Below, one piece after another: positions 1 to 10,713 of a stretch of DNA of 64,000 nt. Source of the DNA: Erythroxylum novogranatense (taxonomy: Eukaryota > Streptophyta > Magnoliopsida > Malpighiales > Erythroxylaceae); assembly GCA_029891385.1 (NCBI GenBank), contig JAIWQS010000079.1, positions 248,001 to 312,000 on the forward strand. The letters are read 5' to 3'. Below the pieces are notes generated by a model. The model was not told the origin of the DNA. It searched no databases and was given only the letters and a program-made list of their open reading frames with translations. A program made the position numbers and the translations under genes. Each line of letters starts with the position of its first letter. Positions within the stretch are counted from its first letter, which is position 1.

Positions 1-612
1 TATGTTATTTCATGTGATTATGATCGGTTATTATGTTTCATGCATCATGAATTGTTCAAGAATCAAGCATTTTTCAAGACAATGACTCATGCATGCTCAA
101 TTGCTATGATTTCAACAAGTACCACGACAATGAGTTATTATTGTATACTTTTGCTTATTTCTATATTATGAATATGTTCCCACGAGCTTTATAGCTCACC
201 CCCTCTATCTCCCCCATTCAGGTGACGAGCAAGAGACCGAGTGAGTCACGAGTTATGGCAACACTCCATTTTTTTATTATATTTATGTATTTTCCAGTTC
301 TCCTTTGAGCCAAGGCTTTAGTTACATTTCAAGTTTTATTGGTTCAAGTGAATTTTTGTATTTTGGCAATTGAACTCAAAGTTTGTAATTTGATTTGAAT
401 TGCTATTAAAGCTTTGTAAAACTCATTATCTGGTTATCGAATTATGGATGTGTTTGTTTTAATCATGAAAGCAAGTTTTCAAGTTTGTTCAATGAGGGCC
501 CATTGAGTTTCCGAGGGTCTTTTCCTTAATCGCTTAATTATCATGTTTCATCCCACGCAAACAGCACCACACTCTCATGTCCGATGTTGGGCTCCGGCAG
601 CGGGGTCCAACA
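1..612 (+). repeat. GYP-1 5' LTR, 3' portion only
   Basis: It aligns with about 6691-7302 and ends in the same ...CCAACA terminus, directly before a tRNA-Met-type primer-binding site. The upstream 1.5 kb of this LTR, including the U3 promoter, lies outside the window. No gene is seen in it. Confidence 0.93.
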
Positions 613-617
613 TGTTG

Positions 618-629
618 TTGTATCAGAGC
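618..629 (+). other. GYP-1 primer-binding site (initiator tRNA-Met type)
   Basis: The sequence TTGTATCAGAGC differs at one position from the usual plant TGGTATCAGAGC, which pairs with the 3' end of initiator tRNA-Met. It starts six bases after the LTR end, where minus-strand DNA synthesis would be primed. Confidence 0.8.
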
Positions 630-771
630 AGCCTAGGTTTTGGTCTAGGACTGCATGGTATTTCTTTCAAGGACTTGCACTGTTTTACATTATTTGAACT
701 CTTTTTGCATGCTTTAGGAATTGTTTTACTTGAACTAAAGTTTTCAATGGTTTTATATTGAAGGAGTGAAA

Positions 772-2008
772 ATGCTGCCTCGAAAAAGAACTCGGGGAGC
801 TATGGCTCGATCTCATTCTCGTCAAGGGAGCACGGATGAATCCCATGTTCCTCAGGATGCTGGGACATATTCCGCTCCAATTTCTGAGGCACCTAGTTCG
901 CAACAAGAAGTGTCTCCTCCACCTCCTCCTATGCCTTAGGGAAATCCCATGGATCCGAGTTTCTTTCAAGCCTTTGCTCAGGCTTTCACGTATGCCATGG
1001 GCCAGAGATCTTAGGTCCCAATGCAAGCTCCAGTGGACAGGAGTGGGCAGTATGATAAGCTCTGCAAGTTTGGGGCTGTGGATTTCAGCGGGACGACAAA
1101 TCCAGAAGAGGTTGAAGCTTGGTTAAAGAGGACCGAGAGGGTTCAAGTACAGATGAAATGCTCATATGAGGACAAGTTAGATTATGTAATCAGTTTGTTG
1201 CAGGGAGATGCACTGCATTGGCGGGAATCAGTGCCTCACAGTCAGGTTGTGCCACCAGTGCTGACATGGAGGGACTTTGTGGAAGTGTTGGAAAGAAGTA
1301 TCTCTCCGTAGTCTATGTGCAAGATAAGGGCGGAATTTTCGAACCTCACTCGAGAAAGACATGAGTGTGAGCGAGTATGAGCTGAAGTTCACGGCTTTCT
1401 CGAGCATGCAGCCAACATTGTATGACAGAGGAGACAAGTCTGTAAGTTTGAAGGAGGTCTTCACTGGGGATCGGGGAGAAAGTCACGATCCACAATTTCT
1501 GTGACTACCAAAGAATTGGTGGATCTTGCCAGCCGAGAAACCGGAGAATATCGTAAATGAAGTAGCAGGAAGAGGAGGAATAGGGAGCAGACTTTCAAGA
1601 AGGGTGCTAGTGCTCCAATGCCTGAGAGGAGCACGAGGAGCTCTTACATCAGAGTGAAGTGGGTAGCAGGGGCTACCAGGACAAGCAGTGAGGGCGATGA
1701 TCGTGGCAAGCCTCTAATATGAGAGGCTTTGGAAGAAGCAGAAAGAGTTGGTTCACCAACCCCTATGTGACAGTGTGGGAAACGTCACCAAAGAGAGTGC
1801 CTCAGGTTACTTGGATTTTGTTTTAGATGCGAAGAGAAGGGACATATAGCCAAGAATTGTCCACAGGCATCGAGACAAGAGGGGTCGCAGTTTCAAGTTC
1901 CAAAGCGCGTAAAGCAGTGGGAACTAGGTCGATTCATCGAGGTAGGCAGCTCTGGGACTGCAAGGAAGGCTATTCCTCGGGAAGGCCAAGGGTCAAGCGC
2001 CGGCAAGA
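772..2008 (+). pseudogene. gag: GYP-1 gag (capsid and zinc knuckles), broken
   Basis: Gag forms the virus-like particle and binds the RNA. An ATG at 772 opens a frame with in-frame TAG stops at 937 and 1012, then a stretch from 1021 (QMAPVDR-like through GDALHW and TWRDF) ending at a stop at 1309. The capsid domain then continues in other frames, including SVSEYELKFTAF near 1370. Two zinc-binding motifs follow: a degenerate CxCGKRHxxxC near 1770-1800 and a complete CFRCEEKGHIAKNCP (C-X2-C-X4-H-X4-C) at about 1819-1863. The two-knuckle arrangement is typical of Tekay/Del chromoviruses. At least three stops and one frameshift make this a pseudogene. Some shifts may be linked to the CAG/CTG anomaly described in the findings. 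Confidence 0.85.
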
Positions 2009-3957
2009 GTGTTTGTCATGACTAAGGAGGAAGCTGCAGCTGCACCTGAGGTTGTCACGGGTATGGCTCGATTATTTGATTCAGCAGTATTTGTTTTGAT
2101 TGATTATGGTTCCACGCATTCATTTGTTTCTGCAAGCATAACATTGCATGGTGTAAATTCTGTGCCTTTGGATAGGCCTTTGCTTGTTAGTACTCCTCTA
2201 GGGAGGAATGTGGTGATCAGTCAGGTGTATGAGCAGTGTGAGCTTTTCATTGATGGTGCTAGATTGGTAGTGGACCTACTACCGCTAGACCTTCGAGGGT
2301 TAGATGTTATTCTGGGGATGGATAGTATGGAGAAGTATCTGGGAAAGCTGGATTGTGGTCGGAAAGAGGTGGAGTTTGATCTGGGCAATTGTGAGAAGGT
2401 GATCTTCAGAGGAGATAGGAAGGCACCATCGCCAAGATTGATTTCAGCTATGTTAGCTAAAAGAATGATGGCCCAGGGGTGTGAAACTTTCTTGGCACAC
2501 GTTGTGGATGTCGATCTGAACGAAGGGAAGTTAGAGGATTTCTCGATTGTGAGGGAGTTTCCAGATGTGTTCCCAGAAGAATTGCCAGGTTTGCCGCCGG
2601 TGAGGGAAATCGAATTTGCTATTGATTTGATTCCCGGAACCGCGCCAATTTTGATACCGCCTTATAGGATGGCTCCAGCTGAGTTGAGGGAGCTTAAGGA
2701 CCAGTTGGAGGAACTATTAGAAAAAGGTTATGTTAGACCGAGTTCATCTCCTTGGGGAGCATTGGTTTTGTTTGTCAAGAAGAAGGATGGATCATGGCGG
2801 ATGTATATTGACTATCGGAGACTCAACAAGGTGACAATTAAGAACAAGTATCCTCTGCCACGGATAGATGATCTATTTGACCAGCTGCAGGGAGCAAAGG
2901 TCTTTTCCAAGATTGATCTCAGGTCAGGCTATCATCAGCTCAGAATCAAGGAGTCTGATGTAAACAAGACAGCATTCAGGAGTCGTTATGGGCATTACGA
3001 GTTTTTGGTTATGCCATTCGGCTTGACCAATGCTCCAGCTGCTTTCATGGATCTTATGAATAGGGTCTTCAAGGAATTTCTGGATCAGTTTGTCATAGTG
3101 TTTATAGATGACATTCTGGTGTATCTAAGAGTGAAGAAGAACATGAAGAGCATCTCCGGATTGTGTTGCAAACTCTGAAGGAGAGAGAGCTTTATGCTAA
3201 GTATAGCAAGTGTGAGTTCTGGCTTCATGAGGTGACATTCCTTGGGCATGTGATTTCGCAGGATGGTGTGCATGTTGATCCGAGGAAAGTTGAAGCAGTG
3301 GTGAATTGGCATGCACCCAAGACAGTGACAGAGGTGAGGAGTTTTCTGGGTCTGGAAGGTTATTACAGGAGGTTCATGGAGGGATTCTCCATGATAGCTA
3401 CTCCACTGACTAAGCTATTGAGGAAGAATCATAAATTTATTTGGACTGATGAATGCCAGAAGAGCTTTGAGGAGCTCAAGCACCGGTTGACAAGTGCTCC
3501 AGTGCTGATTTTGCCTTCTGGTGATGAGGGTTATACGGTATATAGTAACGCTTCGAGGAAGGGTCTCGGTTGTGTGTTGATGCAGGGAGACAGGGTGATA
3601 GCTTATGCTTCAAGGCAACTTAAGCCGTTTGAGTTGAATTATCCAACTCATGATTTGGAGTTGGCAGTAGTGATCTTTGCCTTGAAGATTTGGAGGCATT
3701 ATCTTTATGAGGTTCAAACAAGGATCTTTACTGATCACAAGAGTCTCAAGTACTTACTGAGCCAGAAGGAATTGAATTTGAGACAGAGAAGGTGGATTGA
3801 GTTACTCAAGGATTATGATTTGTTGATTGACTACCATCCAGGCAAAGCGAATGTAGTGGCTGATGCATTGAGCAGGAAGTCTTCCATTGCTCATGTTCAG
3901 ACAGTTTATCTTCCTTTATTGGAAAAGATGGCCAAGTTTAAGATAAGCTTGAAGTAG
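2009..3957 (+). pseudogene. pol: GYP-1 pol: protease, reverse transcriptase, RNase H
   Basis: This is the best preserved pol segment. The first open stretch (2009-3178) carries the retropepsin site as [10 protein letters not shown]; the family normally has D-S-G, so the Ser is replaced by Tyr. ILGMDS follows near residue 100. The RT domain has the LPPVREIEF entry motif, [36 protein letters not shown] and the catalytic FIDDILVY. A one-base loss near 3125-3130 shifts the frame. The continuation (3163-3957) has the RT thumb ([11 protein letters not shown]) and RNase H: the first acidic residue is lost ([10 protein letters not shown], usually YSDAS), while Glu in THDLELA and Asp in FTDHKSL and ADALSRK remain. 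It ends at a TAG at 3955. Confidence 0.93.
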
Positions 3958-4590
3958 GAGGAACCAAATTGCCTTCTAGCTAATTTTAGAGTAAGGCCTA
4001 TACTCTGGGAGAAGGTTAGGGAGTTGCAGGCACAGGATGCAAAGTTGAGCAAGCTTCGAGAGGAAATTTAGAATAGTAAGGTTTTTGAAGTCGTAGTGAG
4101 AGATGATGGACTCATGACAGTGGGGGACAGACTTTGTATTCCAGATAGCAGAGAGGTTAAGGATGAGATTTTGGATAAGGCACACAATGCGCCTTACGCC
4201 ATACACCCAGGTAGTACCAGGATGTACAGAGATTTGAGAGAGCATTTCTGGTGGAAGGGCATGAAGAGGGATGTAGCAGAGTATGTCAGTAAATGTCTCG
4301 TGTGTCAGCAAGTCAAGGTTGAACACCAGGCGCCTTCAGGTAAGTTAAGGCCATTGTCCATTCCTGAATGGAAGTGGAAAAGAGAAACCATGGATTTTTT
4401 GATGGGTTTGCCCAAGACCAGTAGGAAGCATGATGCCATTTGGGTTATTGTGGATAGGTTGACGAAGTCAGCCCATTTTTCGGGCAATCAAGTTTGACCG
4501 ATTCTTTGCATGTGCTAGCAAAGAAGTACATTGATGAGATAGTGAGATTGCATGGGATTCCAGATTCTATAGTTTCCGACGCTTGATAAA
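3958..4590 (+). pseudogene. GYP-1 integrase, core truncated by a deletion
   Basis: Integrase inserts the cDNA into the chromosome. The frame of the RNase H segment continues but has a TAG at 4069. The HHCC zinc domain is clear: HPGSTRMYRDLREHFWW and CLVCQQVKVEHQ. The first catalytic Asp lies in MDFLMGLP. After WVIVDRLTKSAHF the frame shifts near 4490, and the core can be followed to LHGIPDSIVSD, which holds the second catalytic Asp. At about 4576-4582 the sequence jumps to the region just before the C-terminal domain. The catalytic Glu segment is absent; the neighbouring sequence is kept in GYP-4 up to its own break. The integrase is therefore inactive. Confidence 0.88.
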
Positions 4591-5127
4591 GTCAATCTGG
4601 TTAGCGGCTTAAAGCTACCCCAGATAGGATGAAGAGTTACACCGATGCTCATCTAAGGAGATGGAGTATGAAGTCGGTGAGAAAGTTTTCACAAGACGCC
4701 TTCTTGGAAGGGAGTAATGAGGTTTGGCAAGAAAGGCAAGTTAAGTCCAAGATATGTGGGTCCTTATGAGATTCTTGAGAGGATCGGACCACTAGCCTAC
4801 AGATTGGCGTTACCCCCGGAATTGTTTCAGATCCATGATGTTTTTCATGTTTCCATGCTAAGGAGGTATAGATCAGATCCTTCTCATATCATTCAGGCTG
4901 TGGAGGTTCTATTGAGAGATGATTTGAGTTATAAGGAGATTCCAGTAGAGATTTTGGACACCAAGGAAAAGGTCCACAGGAACAAGACGATTCAGCTAGT
5001 CAAAGTTCTGTAAAGGAACCATTTAGTGGAAGAGGCCACGTGGGAGCCATTAGACGCTATGAAGGAGAAGTATCCATAACTCTTCGATGACTCAGGTAAT
5101 AATTTCGAGGACGAAATTTATTTTTAG
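4591..5127 (+). pseudogene. GYP-1 integrase C-terminus and chromodomain remnant
   Basis: An open stretch from 4717 encodes [18 protein letters not shown] and [10 protein letters not shown], the GPY/F-type integrase C-terminal module of chromoviruses. It is followed by the start of a chromodomain ([20 protein letters not shown]). A TAA at 5011 replaces the Trp codon normally found next; the frame then continues through RNHLVEEATWE to a natural-looking stop that overlaps the polypurine tract. A chromodomain of this kind targets integration to particular chromatin marks. A second stop lies after MKEKYP. Confidence 0.87.
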
Positions 5128-5138
5128 AGGGGGAGAAA
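5126..5138 (+). other. GYP-1 polypurine tract
   Basis: AGAGGGGGAGAAA lies immediately before the TGTTGGGCCCC start of the 3' LTR. This is the expected plus-strand primer position. Confidence 0.9.
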
Positions 5139-7302
5139 TGTTGGGCCCCAAATTGTTTTTCTTGATGTTATTAAGTATGAATTATGTTAGTTGTATGATT
5201 TATGGCATAGTTTGATTTTATTGAAATTATTAATGGAAGATTAGGATTAATTTGAGATTAGTGTGGAATAAGTGGATAAGAAAGAGTAAAAATGTATGAG
5301 GGCAAAATGGGAAAGTCACTTAAGGGTAAGAGGTTTTAGGCTTAACTAAAAGGGGCATTCTAGTCCTTGTGTTTCTTTTAAGCTTAAAGAGTTAGAAATA
5401 AAAGAAAGGAAAATAAGAAGAAGAGAGGAGGAGAAGAGATAGTCGTGGGAAGAGAAGAAGAAGAAGAGAAAAAGAGGAAAGCTAGGGTTGGCAATTTTCA
5501 AAGGATTGAAGCAATTTCTGGTAAGTTGTACTAATTTCTTCTTGTTTGGGTTGAATGAAACCCTATAATAGCTTAGCATGAGTAGAAATCGGTTGTTTCA
5601 AAGTTTATGGAAAAATGGTTAGATCTTTTAGGGTTGATGATCATGTTGTTGTTATGAATGATTTTGAGGTTAGAAATGAAGTATTAGAGGTGTTTTAATG
5701 TTTAGATGTGTTTATAATTGAAAGATGGGAGGATTATGGTTGAGAAGAGTGGAAACATTAAGTTTCGGGAGGCTTACGCCATCGCACGTCGCTGCTCATG
5801 GATGAGCTCGCCATTTATGCCTACTCACTCGTCACAACAAGACTCAAATTTCGCCACATGAAGCGCCAATTTCCTACGGCGACATACTTTGGTATTTTGG
5901 GCATAACTTTTTATGTAGATGTTCAAATGAGGTGATTCTTTTTTCTTTGTAAACTAGATACATAGGGCTACAAGTTTTGTGAAAAAAATGAAGTTCTGAT
6001 TCAGTCTCTAAGGATATCCAATTGTGGATGGAAGTTGAGCATAGAATTTATGTTTCATAATAAGTTATAGTTTGAACTGCTAAAGTATGACTTTCCGATT
6101 TCTACACCAAATTGATTGGAATTTGGTTGTTTAGTTAAGGAAATCAAGTGAGGCAAGAGGAGCAAGGGGAACAAGAGGAAAGACATTCCTAAGCAAGTTT
6201 TAAGAAAGAATTCCAAGGTGGGTTCATGTTTATAATAGAGTAAATAAGTAACTCATTGTTTTGTTCAAATCAAGAAAGATTTAACGCTTTAAATCAGATC
6301 ATCAATGATTGCATTACATGCTATTGTGAAATGATTATATATTGCTATATGATTTTCATTCATGATTATTAAGAAGGTTTTCAAAAGGGTGTTCTCCTTT
6401 CAAGAATACATGTACATGAAATCATGTTTTCTTAAATATATGACAAGTAAGTTTACAAGCAAGTGCTAGGCAAACAAGTTTACAAGAACATGAATCATGC
6501 ATATTTATGTGGGTTTGCGGTATGTCCCTCACAAACAAATAAGTGCACATTGACTCACTAAAAGGTTTCTCTCGCCGCCCAAGCAAGTGGTGTGGTTTCA
6601 CAAGGATTCTCTCACGAAACTACGTCTACACATAATCATTCCAATGGGAATGTGTAGTACGTCATGAATCAGGGACGAACCCAAACCATCATATTATGTT
6701 ATGTTATGTGATTATGATCGGTTATTATGTTTCATGCATCATGAATTATTCAAGAATCAAGCATTTTTCAAGACAATGACTCATGCATGCTCAATTGCTA
6801 TGATTTCAACAAGTACCACGACAATGAGTTATTTTTGTATACTTTTGCTTATTTCTATATTATGAATATGTTCATCGAGCTTTATAGCTCACCCTCTATC
6901 TCCCCATTCAGGTGACGAGCAAGAGACCGAGTGAGTCACGAGTTATGGCAGCACTCCATTTTTTTGTTATGTTTATGTATTTTTCAGTTCTGTTTTGAGC
7001 CAAGGCTTTAGTTACATTTCAAGTTTTATTGATTCAAGTGTATTTTTGTATTTTCGCACTTGAACTCAAAGTTCTTAATTTGATTTGAATTGCTATTAAA
7101 TCTTTGTAAAACTCATTATCTGGTTATCGAATTATGGATGTGTTTGTTTTAATCATGAAAGCAAGTTTTCGAGTTTTTTCAATGAGGGCCCATTGAGTTT
7201 CCGAGGGTCTTTTCCTTAATCGCTTAATTATCATGTTTCATCCCACGCATACAGCACCACGCTCTCATGTTCGATGTTGAGCTCCGGCAGCGGGGTTCAA
7301 CA
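5139..7302 (+). repeat. GYP-1 3' LTR (2164 bp)
   Basis: It runs from TGTTGGGCCCC to ...GGTTCAACA, with TG/CA ends. No gene is seen. A purine-rich block lies at about 5395-5480. Around 5775-5890 there are scattered CGCC/GGCG words resembling the GC-rich motif arrays of other elements here, but more degenerate. The promoter is presumably in the first kilobase; no single TATA box could be assigned with confidence. Confidence 0.93.
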
Positions 7303-7581
7303 CACTTAACCGCAGCCCAATGTTCCATTCTCGATTGGATGAAATCGCCACTACCCCATCGCAGCAATGTATATCCGGTCTAGTGTACAGCATTGCATAC
7401 ATCAAACTACCAACCGTCAAGCATATGGAATGTTACGCGATGCGTTGGACTGAAATCGCTTACCCCATCGCTGTAATGTATATATCCGGTCTAGTGTATA
7501 GCATTGCATACATCAAACTACCAACTGTCAAGCATATGGAATGTTACGCATATGCTCAACCTCCTCTTGGGTTTTAGGTGC
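7303..7581 (-). pseudogene. COP-1 RNase H fragment with an internal duplication
   Basis: The - strand matches the region after the RT palm in COP-2 (about 63110-63245): the segment reading as YAMF...DRISLY...IQSRMEH in that copy. It is cut by GYP-1 before the catalytic RNase H motifs. About 100 bp of it occurs twice in tandem here but once in COP-2, so the frame is destroyed. Confidence 0.75.
7344..7549 (-). repeat. Tandem duplication, about 107-bp unit, inside COP-1 RNase H
   Basis: 7344-7441 and about 7452-7549 are near-identical; both run from GAAATCGC to GCATATGGAATGTTACGC. COP-2 has one copy. The two units differ partly at CTG sites (for example ACTGAAATC against ATGAAATC). Confidence 0.85.
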
Positions 7582-8330
7582 TTATTCCTTTGAAAGTTTG
7601 ATTCCATGTCTAGTAGGAGTAAAACCCCTCTTGCAATCTTGCATGGTGAACTTATTGAGCATATTCTCAATGTAGGTTAGTTGAGACAAAGCTATCTGCT
7701 TGTTCTTTCGATCCCTTATAAGTTTGATCCCTAGAACATAGGTAGCCTCTCCCAAATCCTTCATTGAAAATTGTTCATTCAGCCATCCCTTAACCGCAGA
7801 TAACATTCACACATCATTCACAATGAGCAGAATGTCATCAACATACAGGATTAGGAAAGTAACCTTACCTTCTTGTATTCTTTTTTAAACACAAGGCTCA
7901 TCTAGGTTTTGTATGAACCCATAGGTTTTGATAGCCTTATCAAACCTAATGTTCCAATACCTAGATGCTCATTACCTGGCTCAATGAATCCTTCTTGTTG
8001 GGCCATATAAATGGTCTCCTCAAGATCCCCATTCAGAAATGTGGTCTTGACATCCATTTTCCATATTTCATAATCGAAATAGGCTGCTATGGCCAAAAGA
8101 ATCCTGATGGACTTAAACATGGAAACCGGAGAAAAAGTCCCCTCATAGTCTATACCCTCCTTTTGAGTATAGCCTTTAGTTACCAATCTAGCTTTAAAGG
8201 TCTCTACCTTTCCATCTGATCCCTTTTCCTTTTTAGATCCATTTACGCCTCTATGGCTTTTAACGGTGGTAGATCTACAAGGACCTGCACTTCATCAAGA
8301 TACATAGAATCTCTTCCGATTCCATCGCCG
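7582..8330 (-). pseudogene. COP-1 reverse transcriptase, broken
   Basis: The - strand encodes copia RT pieces: [18 protein letters not shown] and WKMDVKTTFLNGDLEETIYM at about 8186-7980, then the catalytic YVDDILLIVND near 7840, then WLNEQFSMKDLGEATYVLG at about 7790-7730. Between GNEH and the SWNIRF-equivalent, about 47 bp present in COP-2 is missing, which removes the YGFKQASR motif and shifts the frame. The enzyme cannot be functional. Confidence 0.88.
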
Positions 8331-8399
8331 AGCCATTTTTCCCATCAAAATCATTAATAACCCGTATACGTAATGGGATCTATTTCTTCTTGGTCCGAG

Positions 8400-9480
8400 A
8401 TGGCAATTAAGCCTTCTCCTAAACCCAGATACCTATTTGGCTGTCTCACAACCTCCCACTATGTCTCAAGACACCTTGATGTTCGTTACACTTCCGATTC
8501 AACTCTTGAATCCATTTCGACATCTTGTTCGTCATATCCAAAACAACTTCGTTTGGATGAAATTGCTAACTCCTTTAGTACTACTTCACTTCTTCCTTTG
8601 TGATTTCTCACAAACTCTTCCTCTAAGAAGGTTGCATTTAACGACACAAATACCTTCTTATCACGAGGACCTGTAAAAATAGACTCGAGTTCCGTAGGAT
8701 ATCCTACAAATAAACATACTTCTGACCTTGGTTCCATCTTTTGGATTCAAGCTTGTAACATGGGCTGGGCAGCCCCAAGTCCTCAAATGCCTCAATGAAG
8801 GCACTCAGCCAGTCCACAACTCCCTAGGTATTTTAGGCACCGATTTAGACGGAGGAAAGTTAAGAAGATATGTTGTCGTTTGTATGGCATATCCCCAAAA
8901 TGATTCTGGAAGGCTAGCATAGGACATCATTGATCTTACCATTTCCAATAGAGTTCTATTTCTCCTCTCTGCTACATTATTCTGTTGAGGTGCACAAGGA
9001 GCTGACAAATTGGAAACAATTCCATTGTCAATTAAATGTTACTGGAACTCTGCAGATAAATACTCACCACCTCGATCTGATCTAAGCTGCTATAATGGCT
9101 TGCCAAGTTGCTTCTCTGCTTCAGCTTTGAATTCTTTGAACTTTTCAAAAGATTCACTCTTTTTATGCATCAAATATAAATAGCCATGTCTTGAGTAATC
9201 ATCTATAAAAAAATATGAAATATTCATAACCTCCTCTAGCTTGTACATTCATGGGCCCACACACATCAAGATGTACCAGTCCAATGTGGATTCAGATCTG
9301 CTTCCTTTATAAGGAAATGAGACTTGGTCATTTTCCTTCAATACAAGATTCACAGTGGCTAATGGATCACTATCAAGCCCATAAGGATCCCATCATTTAC
9401 TAGTCAAGTCTTTTTGATTGATATGACCCATTCTAATGCCACAGATACTTTGAATTAATGCTAGAGATTTTGGATTGTCT
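8400..9480 (-). pseudogene. COP-1 integrase, broken
   Basis: Conceptual translation of the - strand shows all three acidic positions of a copia integrase: FFIDDYSRHGYLYLM near 9200, LRSDRGGEYL near 9070, and NNVAERRNRTLLEMV near 8960. FWGYAIQTTTYLLN and LRTWGCPAHV then follow towards 8750, with FICRISYGTRV beyond. Several stops and frameshifts interrupt it. The longest open pieces are 8805-9008 and 8486-8737. Confidence 0.88.
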
Positions 9481-9515
9481 TGGTTTTATCAATTATGTGG
9501 TGTTTAGTGAGCCTT

Positions 9516-9900
9516 TCATAGGTTATATAAAAACAATCCCTTTTTAGTTATCGCATCACAAATAAAATCCTTATTCTCATATATTGAAACAACCTTTTCA
9601 AAATATAAGGAATAACCATATTTTATTAGACAAAAAACAGAATTCATGTTCCTTATAATCATTGGCATGTAATAAACATCCTCCAAATATAACCTATGAC
9701 CACTAGGAAAGTCCAAGATAACTACTCCCACTAATTTCGCTGAAACATAGGAACCATCTCGCTATCTTGACTTGAAACTGCCTTTAGGTAGTCTTTTCCT
9801 TTCATGGAACCCCGCAAAGAATTACAAACATGGTTAGTGGCTCCTAATGTAATATCCAAGAAGTAGATAAATGCCACATTTCTAGTTCCTAAAAACTTGG
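9516..9900 (-). pseudogene. COP-1 protease region
   Basis: Near 9840 the - strand reads GATNHVCNSLRG, the copia protease segment that directly follows the active-site Asp. The downstream strand-rich part (PSGHRLYLEDVYYMP, IIRNMNSVF) is open at 9731-9516. The frame is broken around the active site. The protease would process the polyprotein. Confidence 0.75.
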
Positions 9901-10713
9901 AAGCCTATACCTTGTTTGCTTTTGAGGGACTCTAGGTAGATCGGACAGCTTTTTTCCAAAGGCCCATCTCATCACCGTGGAAACACTTTCCTTTGATGTT
10001 CTCTTTGGCCTTCTTTTCATGGATTTGGCCTTGACCCTGTTTGGGCCTTCTTTTCATCGACCCTTCTTTTTTCCTTGCCCTTACCCTGGGCTTAGAAGAA
10101 GAAGTTACATTAGCTTCGCCCATGAGCCTTAATATTCAATATCTCCTCTATGCTCTGAGGGTATTCATCTACTCACCAAGGTGTAATCCTTGCTGTTGAG
10201 TTCATAATCTAACTTAAACTGCTGAAAAGAAGACTTTAAGCTATTGATGATCATAATCACCGCGTGTCCGCATCCATATCCGCCCTAAGCATCTCAAATT
10301 TCAAGGATCGCAGAGATTACCTTCATCATGTAATCCCGCACCGGCTCACCGTGTTTCGCTCGAGATTATGAAAGGTTTGGATAGCTTTCACTCTTGTAGA
10401 CCTAGTCCTCACACCAAATATCTCATGTAGGTGATGGACCATTGCACTAGCAGTTTTCATACAAGCAATTTGCTTTAGCAACATGCTGTTGACAGAAGCT
10501 AGAATATAACACTTAGTAGTCTTGTTAGCATTCTACCAACGCTCATGTTGTTGGACTTGCTTAGAAGTTGAATCTCCACTTAGGCTCATTTTCAGTTAAC
10601 ACCCATAAAATACGTTCATATTGAAGAACAATGTCAAGGTTACGTCTCCATTCATTAAAATTGCCTCCGTTTTCCAATTTGATATTAGTCAAAAGCAGGG
10701 TGAGTGGATTCAT
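9901..10713 (-). pseudogene. gag: COP-1 gag, broken
   Basis: An ATG at 10713 on the - strand starts MNPLTLLLTNIKLENGGNF, followed by EWRRNLDIVLQYERI, the usual copia Gag opening. Stops then interrupt it. ILASVNSML, MVHHLHEIFGVRTRS and VKAIQTFHNL can be matched to the COP-2 gag at 61990-62190. A degenerate zinc knuckle (GKCFHGDEMGLWKK, two of its metal ligands lost) lies near 9985-9950. Confidence 0.8.

Larger units (their letters stand above)
1..7302 (+). mobile_element. GYP-1: Ty3/gypsy chromovirus (Tekay/Del-type), 5' end outside the window
   Basis: A nearly complete LTR retrotransposon in the order LTR, primer-binding site, gag, protease, RT, RNase H, integrase, chromodomain remnant, polypurine tract, LTR. 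The first 612 bases match the last 612 bases of the 3' LTR, with about 27 substitutions and a few small indels by eye (roughly 4-5% divergence), so the insertion is fairly old. Coding DNA is pseudogenised. The element lies inside COP-1: the sequence resuming at 7303 is that element's RNase H region read on the - strand. The target duplication cannot be checked because the left flank is missing. Tekay/Del assignment rests on the integrase C-terminus and on the two-knuckle Gag. Confidence 0.93.

Noticed and set aside
7320..7577. An 85-codon + strand open frame with an internal repeat, suggesting a repeat protein
   Set aside because: It is antisense to COP-1 RNase H, and the repeat is the 107-bp tandem duplication of that coding region.
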